A stretch of DNA of 64,000 nt from Rapana venosa (GCA_028751875.1 CM054140.1:57803326-57867325); one strand, 5' to 3'. Counted from the stretch's first letter, positions 10,909-21,165 are shown. Numbers and translations are program-made. Notes: a model not told the origin generated them from the letters alone.

Positions 10909-11367
10909 CGAGTTTGAGAGTGATGTGTGAAATAGCATATGTGTGATGGCCTATAGCCTCACTCTTCAATTGAAGTCTGCCGATATGATCCTGAAGTGGA
11001 GCTGACAAAAAGTGAAAATAATAACCATTCCATCCAATCATACTGTTTATAACCTTGCCGACCACAGAACCCATACCAGGGCAGCTATCACCTAGTTAAA
11101 GAGTTTAAATCTCAGATTAACACTGTTAAAACAAGATTCACACCAACTTTTCTGTTGTTACTCCTTTCAACATCCAAACCGACCACCCACGAGGCTCAAC
11201 CTATAACGGTCGGTCACTGCGTTGTTGGAGAACAACATAAACAAACACATAAAAGGGAATAAAACCAATATCTGAGTCATCAAAAACAGTCTCATTCATA
11301 GCAAGAGTAATAGGCTGCATGCAAATATGGATTTTTTTTTTTTAACTGCAAGGTGTGTGCTTTTCTT
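10909..11367. other. Unassigned DNA
   Basis: No supported feature. Confidence 0.45.
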
Positions 11368-11596
11368 TACTTCGAATGAGACTATAAACTGAGGCCCCGT
11401 GTTCGAACGCACTCAGAACATCTTGCGCACATGTTAAATCCTGTTCCGCTTTTTGGAAGAGTAGGCTATTGTGTGCCGGCAGAAAGAGATGACAAAATTT
11501 ACAAAATCGCATACACACGGGGACTGGATGTAAAAAAGCACATGAGTGCTTATTCCATTATCCTTGATATAAAAGAATAAATAAAATAAAATAAAT
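11368..11596 (+). mobile_element. 5'-truncated SINE, hairpin-tail family
   Basis: It begins inside the body at CTTCGAATGAGACTATAAAC and runs to the tail with AAGCAC-ATGA-GTGCTT, ending in TAAATAAAATAAAATAAA. The head is missing. The truncation is consistent with incomplete reverse transcription from the 3' end. Confidence 0.88.
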
Positions 11597-11929
11597 TAGC
11601 AGGAGTCAAGCTTCTCTTTACCTGCTTTTCTTTAAAATGTTTTGTCTGAACAGTGTTAAACAACAACAACAACAACCCAACAATATTATTTTTTCAAATA
11701 ACAAACAAACACAAAAAAAGCCACAACACTTAACCCACGCTTAAACCAAAAAACCACTGGGACCAGACAAAAAAGAACTGACACTTCAGATTAACGCATG
11801 CACAAAACCTTAACACAAACTTTCTTTCATGCAAAACAATCATTTTCTTTTCTCTCTTCTTGTGCAAAAAACATAAAAAAGGAAAAAAAAAGAGACCATA
11901 ATATCATGGAAGCTATGCTGGTGGTGATT

Positions 11930-12062
11930 TTATTGGTGGTTGAGCCTTTCAGATGCACGATGTATGAAGCAAGTGATACAGTTGATCATCAAGAGGAATG
12001 CAGCCATATTCTGGGGAAGGAAGCACCTGAAGTGTCTGTTGTCTCCTCTTGTTTTGCTGTAT
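11930..12062 (-). CDS. Candidate terminal exon of EEF1E1-like gene (alternative A)
   Basis: On the minus strand, TTTGTCTGTTCCAG is a good acceptor. Joined by GT-AG to the exon ending at 13724, the phase gives IYSKTRGDNRHF and then 32 further residues to a TAA. AATAAA overlaps that stop. The expected family C-terminus around this point is short and contains a W..xIQHxPG-like segment. Interestingly, the next frame here reads IQQNKRRQQTLQ, which looks more like it but is one base out of phase. Either the true exon differs, the sequence has an indel, or the similarity is chance. The competing candidate is at 13087-13183. Confidence 0.3.
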
Positions 12063-12169
12063 CTGGAACAGACAAACAGACGTACCATGAAATGTAGTAA
12101 GACTCCTTCTGTGTGTATGTGGAGGTTTCTTTTTCTTTTGTTTTGTTGTTTAAATTTTAATTCTTAACA

Positions 12170-12574
12170 TTTCAAAGAATAATGAATAAGCACTCCTGCG
12201 CCTTTTTTACATCGAGTCCCTGTTTTATTTCAAAGATAATTGAATAAGCACTAACGTGCTCTTTTTAAAAATTATTTTTACATCCAGTCCCTGTGTGTGC
12301 CTGTGGTTTTGTAAATGTTGTCATCTGTTTCCACTGGTACACACTACTCTTCTGAAAGGTGGAACAGGTTGTAATGTATGGATGTTCTGCAGCATATGTT
12401 CGCACACTGGACCTCAGTTTACAGTCTCATCCAAAAGACTTTCAGGGCAGTGGAGTTGGAACTGATGTTAAGTCCAGGAGAAAAATCCCCTTGAACAGGC
12501 GTCTTGGTTGTATCTCGATCCCTGGCCGTCAAATCTTGAGAGCAACACCCTTAAACCACCAGGTTATTCCATTC
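12170..12574 (-). mobile_element. tRNA-derived SINE with doubled 3' tail
   Basis: A diverged full-length copy of the hairpin-tail family in minus orientation. Its 3' tail is present twice: GAATAAGCACTCCTGC...ACATCGAGTCCC near 12184-12220, and GAATAAGCACTAACGTGC...ACATCCAGTCCC near 12243-12290. This could be a nested insertion or a tail duplication. Confidence 0.8.
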
Positions 12575-13086
12575 TGTGTGTGTGTCTGTGTGTATGTGTG
12601 TGTTGGATTTTGCTTTGTTTTCGTTGTGTATGAATGGTTGGTATAAACAGTTCAACGGGTGTATTTTCAGAAACAAACACACACTACACACAGAATGATG
12701 TTAAGATCAACAACATGCAAACACCTTATGAACACCTGGGGCTTTTGCATGTATTAGATTATCAAATGATGATTATGACGACGATAATGATTATCATTTC
12801 TCTTTCAATATTCAAGGATGTTTCCTTGAACAAAAAACAACAAGAAAACAAACCCCACTGTTAACGACACAAAAACTGGCCCGAGATTCATGTTTCCCCT
12901 TCTTAGTCCATTTAGAAAGCCATATACACACCACTACAAGTACACCGGACATTTCACCTTTAAGTTTAATAAATTTACAATCACAGCTGCTCATAATTTT
13001 GCCTTCAGACCATGACTCGTTTAAGTCCTGCTCTTGGGCAACCATGGCATGCAAGGGATTTAGCTGTGTTGTGTTGTAAAAAGCTG
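12575..13086. other. Unassigned intronic or flanking DNA
   Basis: A short GT run follows the SINE. No other feature is supported. Confidence 0.45.
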
Positions 13087-13183
13087 TCAGGCTAATAAAT
13101 TTGAAGCTGTTCTTGCAAGAGCTGTAACTCTAGGGGTGTGGTTATAGAACACCAGCATGCAGACAAGAGTTCTGGATCTTGTG
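13087..13183 (-). CDS. Candidate terminal exon of EEF1E1-like gene (alternative B)
   Basis: On the minus strand a pyrimidine-rich CTACCCATCCCCATCAG acceptor leads into CACAAGATCCAGAACTC. In the phase set by the upstream exon it reads ...VFYNHTPRVTALART... to a TGA. Another frame has KIQN at the position where the family shows an IQH-like motif, but that frame is again one base off. It has no close polyadenylation signal. I cannot choose between this and 11930-12062. Confidence 0.25.
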
Positions 13184-13223
13184 CTGATGGGGATGGGTAG
13201 CACACACACACACAAACTGACAG

Positions 13224-13560
13224 TGGAAGGGGGTAGCCTGGAGGTTTGAGCATTGCGCATTGCACTCTCAGTCTGCTGACCTGGGTTTGAATCCTGTTCA
13301 AGGGGATTTTTCCCCTGGAGTTAACATCGGTACAGACTCCACTCCCCCCAAAAGTCCTTCGGATGAGACTATAAACCGAGGCCCCGTGTGCAAACACACA
13401 CAGAACATCTTGCGCACACATAAAAACCAGTTTCGCTTTTCAAAAGAGTGGGCCATTGCATGCTGTGAGAACAGATAACAAAATTTTCAAAACCACATGT
13501 ATATGTACAAGTGGACTGGATGTCTATAATCCTCAAAATAAAGAAAGTGATAAATAAATA
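13224..13560 (+). mobile_element. tRNA-derived SINE, tail hairpin partly deleted
   Basis: The head is GGGGTAGCCTGGAGGTTTGA with B-box GGGTTTGAATCC. The body is almost canonical, including CCTTCGGATGAGACTATAAA. The tail reads GTGGACTGGATGTCTATAAT, so the AAGCAC/GTGCTT stem is missing, and it ends in (AAAT)n. It lies in the last intron of the EEF1E1-like gene if terminal exon alternative A is right. Confidence 0.85.
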
Positions 13561-13723
13561 AATATATAAAAATAGGCAGACAAAGACAGACAGACAGGCA
13601 CATGCACACGCACATTGTTCCATTAACTGCACTTCTTTTTTTGCCCAGTAACTACTCGTTAAATTCTTCCTCCCTTCAACCATACCATTATATAGACTGA
13701 TACAGTGATAGTGATATACTCAC

Positions 13724-13782
13724 ATTGTCCACCAGTGAGACAGATGAATGTTTTTCTCCTTCTCTTGGTAGGCTAGTTTCAT
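13724..13782 (-). CDS. EEF1E1: Exon of EEF1E1-like gene (GST-C-like domain, QEKEK helix)
   Basis: A 59-base exon on the minus strand between TCTTTTGTTTGCAG and GTGAGTAT, both strong splice sites. In phase with the upstream exon it encodes MKLAYQEKEKNIHLSHWWT plus two bases of the next codon. EEF1E1/AIMP3 proteins have a QEKEK segment followed by a conserved xSRW-type motif at this point in the C-terminal GST-like helical domain, and QEKEK...SHWW fits. The protein is a small scaffold subunit of the multi-aminoacyl-tRNA-synthetase complex, also linked to DNA-damage signalling in vertebrates. It follows the 15575-15673 exon after an intron of about 1.8 kb that holds a 5S-type SINE. The exon ends in phase 2. 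Confidence 0.8.
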
Positions 13783-14821
13783 CTGCAAACAAAAGATCCA
13801 TCTATAATGCCAGTTGTAAATTTATTTTGGAGACTTTCTCTCTGAAGCCGCATATTAAAAAGAAAAGAAAAAAGACCTTTTTAAAAAACAAAAAATGACC
13901 CCACCCCCTCCCCAAGTTAAATCTGTCAAAATTCAATGACTATCTTATCTTTTCTCAGCCTAAATTTTTACAATCATTAAAATTGCATTATACCAATCCA
14001 GCCTGTAGACAGGAAAAATACACTTTACCAATATAATTTCCAAACACCACAAGACTTATTTACAGGATTGATACAGATTTCTCAGTATGAAATTCAAGGA
14101 GTTTTCAAACTGTTATTGTATCCACAAAATTAAATTATATCCACACATGCTAAACTGTATCACTGATTGCCAGCCAGCAGAAAATTGGCAACACATGTGT
14201 ACTTCTGCCAGCCTTAAGAATCCAGAAATGGAATTTGGTGGGGGAGGTAGGGGGTTGGGAAGAGGGTTTCTCCTCCCCGCTTCTGAAAAAGCGGGGTTGA
14301 TGGGGCCCAGACCCCTGAAGCTGAGTAATTTTTTTTGATAAAAGAGCAAACTATGACACGTTGATGTCATCAGGAAAGAACAGTGTGCCGCACTATGAAA
14401 CAAAATGGCTTAGGCGGAAACGGAAATTACAATATTTATTATCACTCATCATGCCTGCTTTCATGAGGTACAAGATCAGTAGATAAGACCATCACAAGTC
14501 ACACACCATGAGGTTCCCTTACCTTTGAGCAAATGAACGTGGGTCATGTGAGAGAGGCCCATGTGAGTGTATCCTTGGTGAGCACCGTTTCTTCCTATCT
14601 TGTTTTGGGCAGAACAAGATGGGACTTCCTTCAAGGTTATGACGAATCTGGAAAAGTTTATTTTCAGTCTGTGTGTTCCATTCCTCTTGCCAAAGGGACA
14701 GTACATAACATTTGCTTTTAGGTTTTAAATCCGTGTATGACACCTGAAATTTCTCCCCAGGATAGCCCAGACCACAGCTGCAACGACCAAACTCAAAGTC
14801 ATTTAATTTCATTTCATTTCA
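13783..14821. other. Intron of EEF1E1-like gene, distal part
   Basis: Lies between two recognised exons. It contains a perfect 8-bp inverted repeat CCCCGCTT/AAGCGGGG at 14275-14296. A stretch at 14480-14810 has open frames and splice-like sites on both strands (for example AAAGGTAAGGG on minus near 14525), but no recognisable protein. The rest is AT-rich. Confidence 0.6.
14275..14296. repeat. Perfect 8-bp inverted repeat
   Basis: CCCCGCTT and AAGCGGGG flank a six-base loop. The surrounding GGGGTTGATGGGGCCCAGAC suggests a fragment of a dispersed element. Confidence 0.6.
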
Positions 14822-14912
14822 TACCACTTAAAGTCACAGCAGATTTCTCTGCGTGAAATTCAGGCTGCTCTCTCCAGGGAGAGCACATAACCCAAGAGCA
14901 GCGCAGTCCTCT
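14822..14912 (+). repeat. Dispersed repeat with nested GCTCTC/GAGAGC hairpin, copy 2
   Basis: CACAGCAGATTTCTCTGCGT, GAAATTCAGGCTGCTCTC, CAGGGAGAGC and AGAGCAGCGC occur in order. The inner arms GCTCTC/GAGAGC and the outer arms GCTGCTCT/AGAGCAGC can nest. It shares the hairpin core with the copy at 2028-2130, although the arm bases differ slightly. Confidence 0.55.
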
Positions 14913-15184
14913 GGAACGACAAGAACATCGCCATCATCTTCAAGACCAGACTGATGCAATCTCGGGTCATGTCCATATTTGTGTATGCAAGTAGTCAGGC
15001 TAACTAACATCAATGCTGCCAGTTATGCCTCCAGTATTACTCTAACTGCTTGTCACCTCCACCCCTCTCCCCAATCTTTCTCCTTCTAACCATTCACAAA
15101 ATAAATGACACACACAAAAATACAAGAGAAGTAGTGTAGCACATTGAAACCTCTCATCTTTCTTCCACTTCCATTTCTCTAATT

Positions 15185-15475
15185 GTATCTCCTAAAATCG
15201 GAGCACTCGCTTTCCCCCAGCCAAGCTAAGCAGCATCGAGCGTGGTTACCAGTTGGATGGGTGACCATTTGCGCGCCTTGGCTTCAGTACAGTTCCCCCA
15301 GTTCACCCAGCTGTAAATGGGTACCTGCCCTCTTTAGGGTCAGGGAAGGTAAAGCAGCGAGGGAGAGGAGATGGGTGCCGCCCTCAATATGCTGGCCCTA
15401 GAGAAGTGAGGTCTCTGACGCCTCGCTCCCCTATGACCTTATAGGTTATGGGACTCCTTTTCCTTTTTTTTAAAA
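15185..15475 (+). mobile_element. 5S rRNA-derived SINE (SINE3-like)
   Basis: AAGCTAAGCAGCATCGAGCG then TGGTTACCAGTTGGATGGGT and GACC reproduce the internal control region of animal 5S rRNA (box A AGCTAAGCAG and box C GGTTAGTACTTGGATGGG), with a few changes. The 5' third of a 5S gene is absent or unrecognisable. The body CAGTACAGTTCCCCCAGTTC...GGTACCTGCCCTCTTTAGGG...GGTTATGGGACTCC is shared with 3975-4206. It ends in CCTTTTCCTTTTTTT. It sits inside an intron of the EEF1E1-like gene, antisense to it. Confidence 0.85.
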
Positions 15476-15574
15476 ATCTAAAACTTAATTTGAAAAGTAA
15501 AAAAAAACAAAACAAATAACTATAAAATTAGCCAAAACTTATATAAGATAACAAAAATGCAGTAAAACACTTAC

Positions 15575-15673
15575 AAAGATATCATGCAGCCATGGCAGAA
15601 GGTGATATATTTCTGCCACAGTAGGGTGATGCGTTACAAAGTACACCTTGTCTGACAAATAGCTGTTCAGCTC
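15575..15673 (-). CDS. EEF1E1: Exon of EEF1E1-like gene (start of conserved GST-C helices)
   Basis: A 99-base, phase 0-0 exon on the minus strand between GAATGTGGGTTACAG and GTAAGTG. It encodes 33 residues starting ELNSYLSDKVYFVTHH and ending LPWLHDIF. The opening closely follows the DLNSYLxDKVYLxG segment of vertebrate EEF1E1, and HPTVAEI occupies the place of the usual FTLADI (N-capping S/T-x-x-D of GST-like domains). The usual D is E here. These proteins are about 170 residues; this exon would be roughly residues 95-128. I am confident of the family because the next two exons also match and the phases agree. Confidence 0.85.
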
Positions 15674-15764
15674 CTGTAACCCACATTCAACATCACTTTA
15701 TTATTATCTCATAGCTGACCGGTGTAATATTACTCCAAATAAGAAACTAAAATTCCTCTGTGGG

Positions 15765-15955
15765 GAAGCCAGGGAGGGGTCTGTCAGTATAAATAGCATC
15801 CCCATCTTCTGGAAATTCTGTGCTAGTAATCCTTCTTTCTTCCCTATTCTTTCGTTTCTACCTGTGGTTATTTTCATTCTGTCGCCTCTTCTTGGCTTAT
15901 CGTTCCGCCTTACTTTGGTCATTCCCTGCTTTTGTCCCAGAAAGGACTTTAAAAA
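15765..15955 (-). repeat. Unnamed dispersed repeat, copy 1
   Basis: GTCTGTCAGTATAAATAGCA, TCTTCTGGAAATTCTGTGC and TTTGTCCCAGAAAGGACTTT occur in the same order as TCCCGTCAGTATAAAACAGC, TTCTTCAAATTCTGTGC and TTTCCCAGAAAGACATAATG at 21285-21470. The two copies are diverged. On the minus strand both give a frame with a shared FLAQNxxKxxMLF-like peptide. The family is unknown. This copy lies in the short intron between two EEF1E1-like exons. Confidence 0.6.
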
Positions 15956-16077
15956 AATAGGAAATTCCCCCTCAACTAGTCCAGAAGTGAGGATCCTACC
16001 CTTGTCTTCGACTTAACAGAGGCACAACACATTTTCACTCTTTTAATAATGACAACAACAGTTCCTAAATCACTTAC

Positions 16078-16140
16078 AGTGAAAAGTCCTTTAAATTGAA
16101 CTGAAGACAGTTGCTGTTCTGAGCTGTTTGACAAAGTAGC
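16078..16140 (-). CDS. EEF1E1: Exon of EEF1E1-like gene (linker before GST-C core)
   Basis: A 63-base, phase 0-0 exon on the minus strand between CTGTGCCTATCTTCAG and GTAAGTGATT. It encodes 21 residues, ATLSNSSEQQLSSVQFKGLF plus T, which joins directly to ELNSYLSDK. In vertebrate EEF1E1 the equivalent stretch is a serine-rich linker ending LLKDLNSYL, matching LFTELNSYL across this junction. It is separated from the next exon by a 404-base intron. Immediately upstream on the minus strand is a (TTC)n run that lengthens the pyrimidine tract. The preceding exons, for the N-terminal domain, were not found in 16.4-22.5 kb. Confidence 0.7.
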
Positions 16141-16159
16141 CTGAAGATAGGCACAGTTC

Positions 16160-16341
16160 AGAAGAAGAAGAAGAGAAGAAGAACTTGCAATGAAAGAGAG
16201 AAGAACAACACAAAACTAAACAACATCAACACAAGGGAAGAACGAAGATTGAAAGAAGAAGAAGAGGGAAGAAGGAAAAGAAGAAGAAGAAGAAGAAGAA
16301 GAAGAAGAGAAGAAGAAAGAAGAAGAGAAGAAGAAGAAACT
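16160..16341. repeat. (GAA)n / (TTC)n triplet repeat
   Basis: GAAGAAGAAGAAG on plus with interruptions, TTC on minus. It lies directly upstream of the acceptor of the exon at 16078-16140. Pure GAA runs can form triplex DNA. Confidence 0.9.
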
Positions 16342-16547
16342 AAAATGTGTAATTCAAAACAAATACTAATCAAAACTTTTAGGACACACACATATATACA
16401 TATCCAAATGTCCATTATCTACAAGATGTAGCTGCACACATTCATCAGACATTGGAGACAGAAAAGCAGGATACTAAAACGAATATTGATCATGATTTCT
16501 GATACAGACTTTCAACACTACACGACAAGCTAAAGCAAGATTTTAAT

Positions 16548-16650
16548 GCACAGGTCCAACTTAAATGGTGGTAAAAAAAACCCGGCTGCATACACAAAAT
16601 CTCACCACTGGTAAACCTCAGAGCTCTAGCCAAGGAAACAACAACAACAA
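16548..16650 (+). mobile_element. SINE tail fragment, two-hairpin family
   Basis: GGTCCAACTTAAATGGTGGT, GGCTGCATACACAAAATCTC, ACCACTGGTAAACC and AGAGCTCTAGCCAAGG, then (CAA)n. Only the 3' tail is present. Confidence 0.8.
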
Positions 16651-16752
16651 CAACAAATCACTACATGCTGCTACTGTGATTTGGACCCCATGAATTCATG
16701 GACTCATGGAATGGAAATGAAATATTCACTTTTATTTTATTTAGTTATTTAT

Positions 16753-17084
16753 TCTTTTATATCGAGGATAATGGAATAAGCACTTATGTGCTTTTTTACA
16801 TCCAGTCCCCGTGTGTATGCGGTTTTGTAAATTTTGTCATCTGTTTCCACCGGCACACAATGGCCTACTCTTCCGAAAAGCGGAACAGGATTTAACGTGT
16901 GCGCAAGATGTTCTGCGTGCGTTTGCACACGGGACGTCGGTTTATAGTCTCATCCGAAGGACTTTTGGGGAGAGTGGAGTCTGCACTGATGTTAACTCCA
17001 GAGGAAAATATCCCCCTTGTACGGGAATCGAGCCCAGGTCGTCAGATTGCGAGTGCAATGTTCTGACCACTAGGCTATCCCATC
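16753..17084 (-). mobile_element. tRNA-derived SINE, full-length, hairpin-tail family
   Basis: Nearly identical to 10578-10908 from the tail AAGCAC-ATAA-GTGCTT through the body to the head. B-box GGGCTCGATTCCC. It has few differences from the other full copies, indicating recent activity. Confidence 0.9.
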
Positions 17085-19254
17085 ACTCAGCTGTTATCTG
17101 CATCACAATCCAACTAACTCCTAACACTCAACAATCCCAATTCTCTTACAGCTTAGTACAATGGACACCTTCCCTAGCACACAGCTACCTCTGCTTACTT
17201 ACTACACTGTACTGTACTGCCCTCACTCACCTGAAAGACTGGCCAGACCCATGTGGGTTGTGTAACGCTGACCCTACACTGGCCACAGTGTTACTTCAAA
17301 CCCCCTGTGTGACATGATGCTCAGGCCGCTGGTCCACCACCACCACCACCACCCTGCTTGCTCTTCCCCTGTCATGTCTGTTTCAACAGTCAGCAGCACA
17401 CAATATCTTAATTGATGATGTGGTCAAGAACCAACTGTCAAGAGTATGAAATAATAAAGTATGAATGCAACAACGTTAAAAATAACAAAAAACAAAACCC
17501 AACACCTAAAATGATGTTTCCTCTGTGTGTGTGTGTGTTAAAATTTTTTTAAAAACTCACCTAAAATGATGTACCCAACACCTAAGTGATGTTACCTCTG
17601 TGTGTGTGTATGTGCACGCGCGTGCATGTGTGCGTGATAACTGACTGCATTTTATCATGTGACACATATGAAGAATCATAGAATAATTGTGTTGTTACTT
17701 TTAATTTTGTTGTCGTTTGCTGCAGGTGTTCCTATCTGTTTTCTACATTTCCTTATATCTTTAATTCACTTTTAAAGCATGAACAGCATTTTGTTCTAAG
17801 ACAGGCAGAAAATAACAGAAGGCAAAAACAAAACTGGTTATATATGTTATGTGATGTGTGTGTGTGTGTGTGTCATTGTGTGTGTGTGTGCGTGCGAGTG
17901 TGCATGCATGTGTGTGTGTGCACCTAGATATGTGTGTGCCTTGCTTCATGCACAAAAAGCTTTGTGAGCCTGAGTGAATGCATACATGTGTGATTCATTG
18001 ATTCAATTTCTTGTGCATTTTATTATTTTGACTGATTGTTCTTTTCTTTAAAATTTTGCTATGCAGTTTGTGAAGTTTCTGATTTCCTAACCATAATTTT
18101 TCCCTCTAACATCATCCTTGCTTATTCTATCACAAGGCCATTCTACATCATTGTCTCTTAGGGCTTTAGCCTTCCTCTAACTGCAGGAAAAGAAACAGTA
18201 ATTTTCTACAAATATTGCCACATCACAGGGGAAGTCACCACTGGAGACAGTTCTGTCACTCCATGTCATTTAGTCCATCAAGGGTTGCTTCCCCTGAAAT
18301 CTTTTCAGTCTGCTTTTTTTCTAAAGATCTGGTGTTTGTAACTTTTTTTTTCTTTTTGCTTTCCAAAATAGTTTTTGATCTTGTTGCTGCATGTACATCA
18401 TATCTAAAATAATGTTCTGGGCAGTCCAGAAATTCTAAAGGTTAATCACTATACAAGTTTCCACTTACATTATACAACACTACAATACTGGAGTTCCATT
18501 AATTACAGTCAAACTCAAAGTCAATGCAACACCATCAAAGGTGACTACAGACTCATTTCATGGTAGAGGGTCAAATAATTTGCATGGGTTTATGGTGAGC
18601 AATCACCCAGATATAATTGACACAAACCAGCTAACAAGTCAGCTTAAAAACATCAATTCCTAATGTGATGTTTTAAAAAGTTGTGAAAGACACCAACTTT
18701 GATGTGATCAAACTTTTTTGCAAATTTTAAATCTTTTGATTCAAAGGGTACCACCACAGCAGAGGGCAAATTTAGTTTTTAGATACATGTACCCCTCTTG
18801 CAAAATGCTTAATTATAAACCATAAATATTATGTCTGCTATAATGCAAGTACGTCGACTGTAGGTGTGAAACCTTCTTACTGACTGTATGAAAAAAAATT
18901 GTCCTTTGGCTTTTCAACATGACTTACACTGTTAAACTTGATGAAAGTCACCTATGGTGGTGAACAATACTGACAAGTGAAGTCACCTATGGCGGCATAA
19001 GATTAAGAGTTGTGTATCATTGTATGGTCATAGCTTACAAATGTCTATTCAATATTCTGTATATATATGCCTTTAAATAAAGCAACAACAACAAAAATCA
19101 GATTACCTATGCCATGGATCTCGAATCTTGATTAAAGTTGTACAAAAGATACTTCATAGTGCAATACTACCTTGGAAGTAATGCTTCCAAATCTGTGTTG
19201 CAGCATATTTCCAATTTGTCATGTAGATAGGTAATAAGCAACACAAACTGCTGT
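17085..19254. other. Unassigned AT-rich DNA
   Basis: Contains short GT runs (17523-17540, 17856-17900). A perfect-looking donor (CTTTCAG then GTGAGTG) lies on minus near 17229. GGTACCACCACAGCAG-like trinucleotide patches occur near 18750. I could not build an exon with both boundaries and a recognisable peptide. Confidence 0.4.
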
Positions 19255-19618
19255 TCTTCTATTTTGAGGATAATGGAATATGCACTAGTGTGCTCTTTTA
19301 CAAATTGCATCCAGTCCCCGTGTGCATGTGGTTTTTGTAAATTTTGTCATCTGTTCCCACCCACACAAATTGAAATGACCTTCCCCTCCAAAAGGCAGAA
19401 GAGATTTTCATGTGGGCACAAGATTTTCTCTGTGTTTGTACACAGGACCTTGGTTTATAGTCTCATCCAACATATGTTTGAGGCTGTTGAGTCAGCACTG
19501 ATGTTAACTTCAACTCCAAAGGAAAAATCCCCTTAAATGGCCATCTGGGTAGTGGCTCAAACCTGGGCCATCAGATCGCTAGCGCAAAGCTCTTAACCAC
19601 CAGGCTATCCTGCCCTGA
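19255..19618 (-). mobile_element. tRNA-derived SINE, diverged full-length
   Basis: The tail TTGAGGATAATGGAATATGC and the body and head are all present with many substitutions. A short poly-C run abuts its 5' end, as at 61673. Confidence 0.8.
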
Positions 19619-19913
19619 CCCCCCCCCCCCCCCCCCCCTCTTTCTCTCTCTGGGCAAGTTAGTTAGGCCAACCAGTGACCTTGCATCAAGAAAGCTGGGT
19701 GGTGTGGTTTGGTTAGTTTGTTTATTTTTGGAGAGGGGCGGGGTCCCCTCTTCCAATTCTTAACGTCAAGTAGGATCACAGACGGAACTGTATAGCAAAT
19801 GATAAAACATTGGGCAAAAATGGCAGGCATTCTATCGTCACACAAACGATCACTCTTTATAAATACTTGTTCGCAATGTTATTCTATCCAGTCAGTAAGT
19901 ACTTAATATATAC

Positions 19914-20007
19914 CTGGTGCTTTTCTGGAAACTGCAAAGCCTCCATTTGGTGACTGAAACTGGAAATCAATCTGAAACTTCGCGGAATGGCACCTGTTGG
20001 CTGCCAT
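19914..20007 (-). CDS. Possible first exon (weak)
   Basis: On the minus strand an ATG in a favourable context (TCAAAATGGC) opens MAANRCHSAKFQIDF and continues to GCACCAG then GTATATATT, an acceptable donor. The peptide is not one I recognise and does not resemble the N-terminus of EEF1E1. It could equally be a chance frame. Confidence 0.15.
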
Positions 20008-21165
20008 TTTGAGGGAGGTATCATTTACAGGCAAAACTGTATTTTCAATTGTTTCAAAGCATTTCAAATAGCACTTTACAGTCAAGCTACTAATTTCGAG
20101 AACAAATACTAAATATAACATTTTGCTACCATTAATGCCTTTCTGCTTTTTTAGAAAATATCTTTGAACAGTAAAAAATGTAGATAACAAGGTGATCCCG
20201 AAAGAGATCGATATAGGACATGAATCTGAGAAACCAAGGGGACGTTAGGCTAGGTGTGTGTGTGTGTGTGTGAAGTCAAAGTGATTGTGTGTGCGCGCGC
20301 CAGTTGTTGTTTTCGATTTTACGTCTGTTGAAATGAGCACTATAACAAGACTATAAAATAAAACGCATAAGGGGAGTTTTTTTAATATTAAAAAAAAGGG
20401 GGGGGAGACAAATAAAAACTGCTTTTAAAATAAAATTATGACATAACTATAACAAGTGCCTTAAATGAATTTTCAGTAAATCTGTTGTAATACCAAATTT
20501 TGTGTGATATGGATAATATTTTTGATTTAATATCACCAACATGGGAAGAGAGAGTGTGGGCGAGACTGAGATAGACAAGTGACAGGGAGAGACTATGATA
20601 CATCTTTTATCCCTTAATAATTTTCTTTGGAAATATTAAGACTGCAGCACATGGCATAAAGGCATATTTTTAAGTTTAAAAAGTATTTATGTAAATTGTA
20701 TGTTTGGGTGGACATCACATTTTTAGTTTTAAAAAGTACAGTTGTAAATTGTATACATGTGAATGCACGTGTGTATGTGTGCCTGTATGTGCACACACAT
20801 ATGTGACTGCAGACTATGATGTGTGTGCATGTGCACCTGTTGATACATTGTGTATGCGAGAGCAAGTGCACATGTATGCATGCATTATATCATTTATATG
20901 TGTGTGCATGTACATGCATGCGAGACAGACACACCGAGACAGACAAGTATGTAGCCTTTTTATTACTGATTACTTATTTACCCCACTTTCCTTCCCCCCC
21001 CCCCCCCCCCCCTTTGTTTTTTTTTTACATATATCAATATAGTTTAGGTTTTCTTATTCTTATGTTTATTATTTTTTTTATCATGTTTGTTTAAAAGATT
21101 TCTTGGTGCATGTGTGTGTGCCTGTGTGGTGTGTGTGTGTGATTATTCATCTTTATCTATTCATA
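20008..21165. other. Unassigned DNA with GT-rich patches and poly-C
   Basis: Includes a GT-rich stretch at 20755-20910 and a poly-C run at 20995-21012. No supported gene. Confidence 0.45.

Noticed and set aside
11798..12167. Plus-strand frame with MEAMLVVILLVVEPF as a secreted peptide
   Set aside because: It has a signal-peptide-like start but no supporting splice or cysteine pattern. The opposite strand carries a better exon candidate.
15220..15266. Functional 5S rRNA gene
   Set aside because: Only the internal promoter part is present, joined to a SINE body. The 5' third and the true 3' stem are absent.
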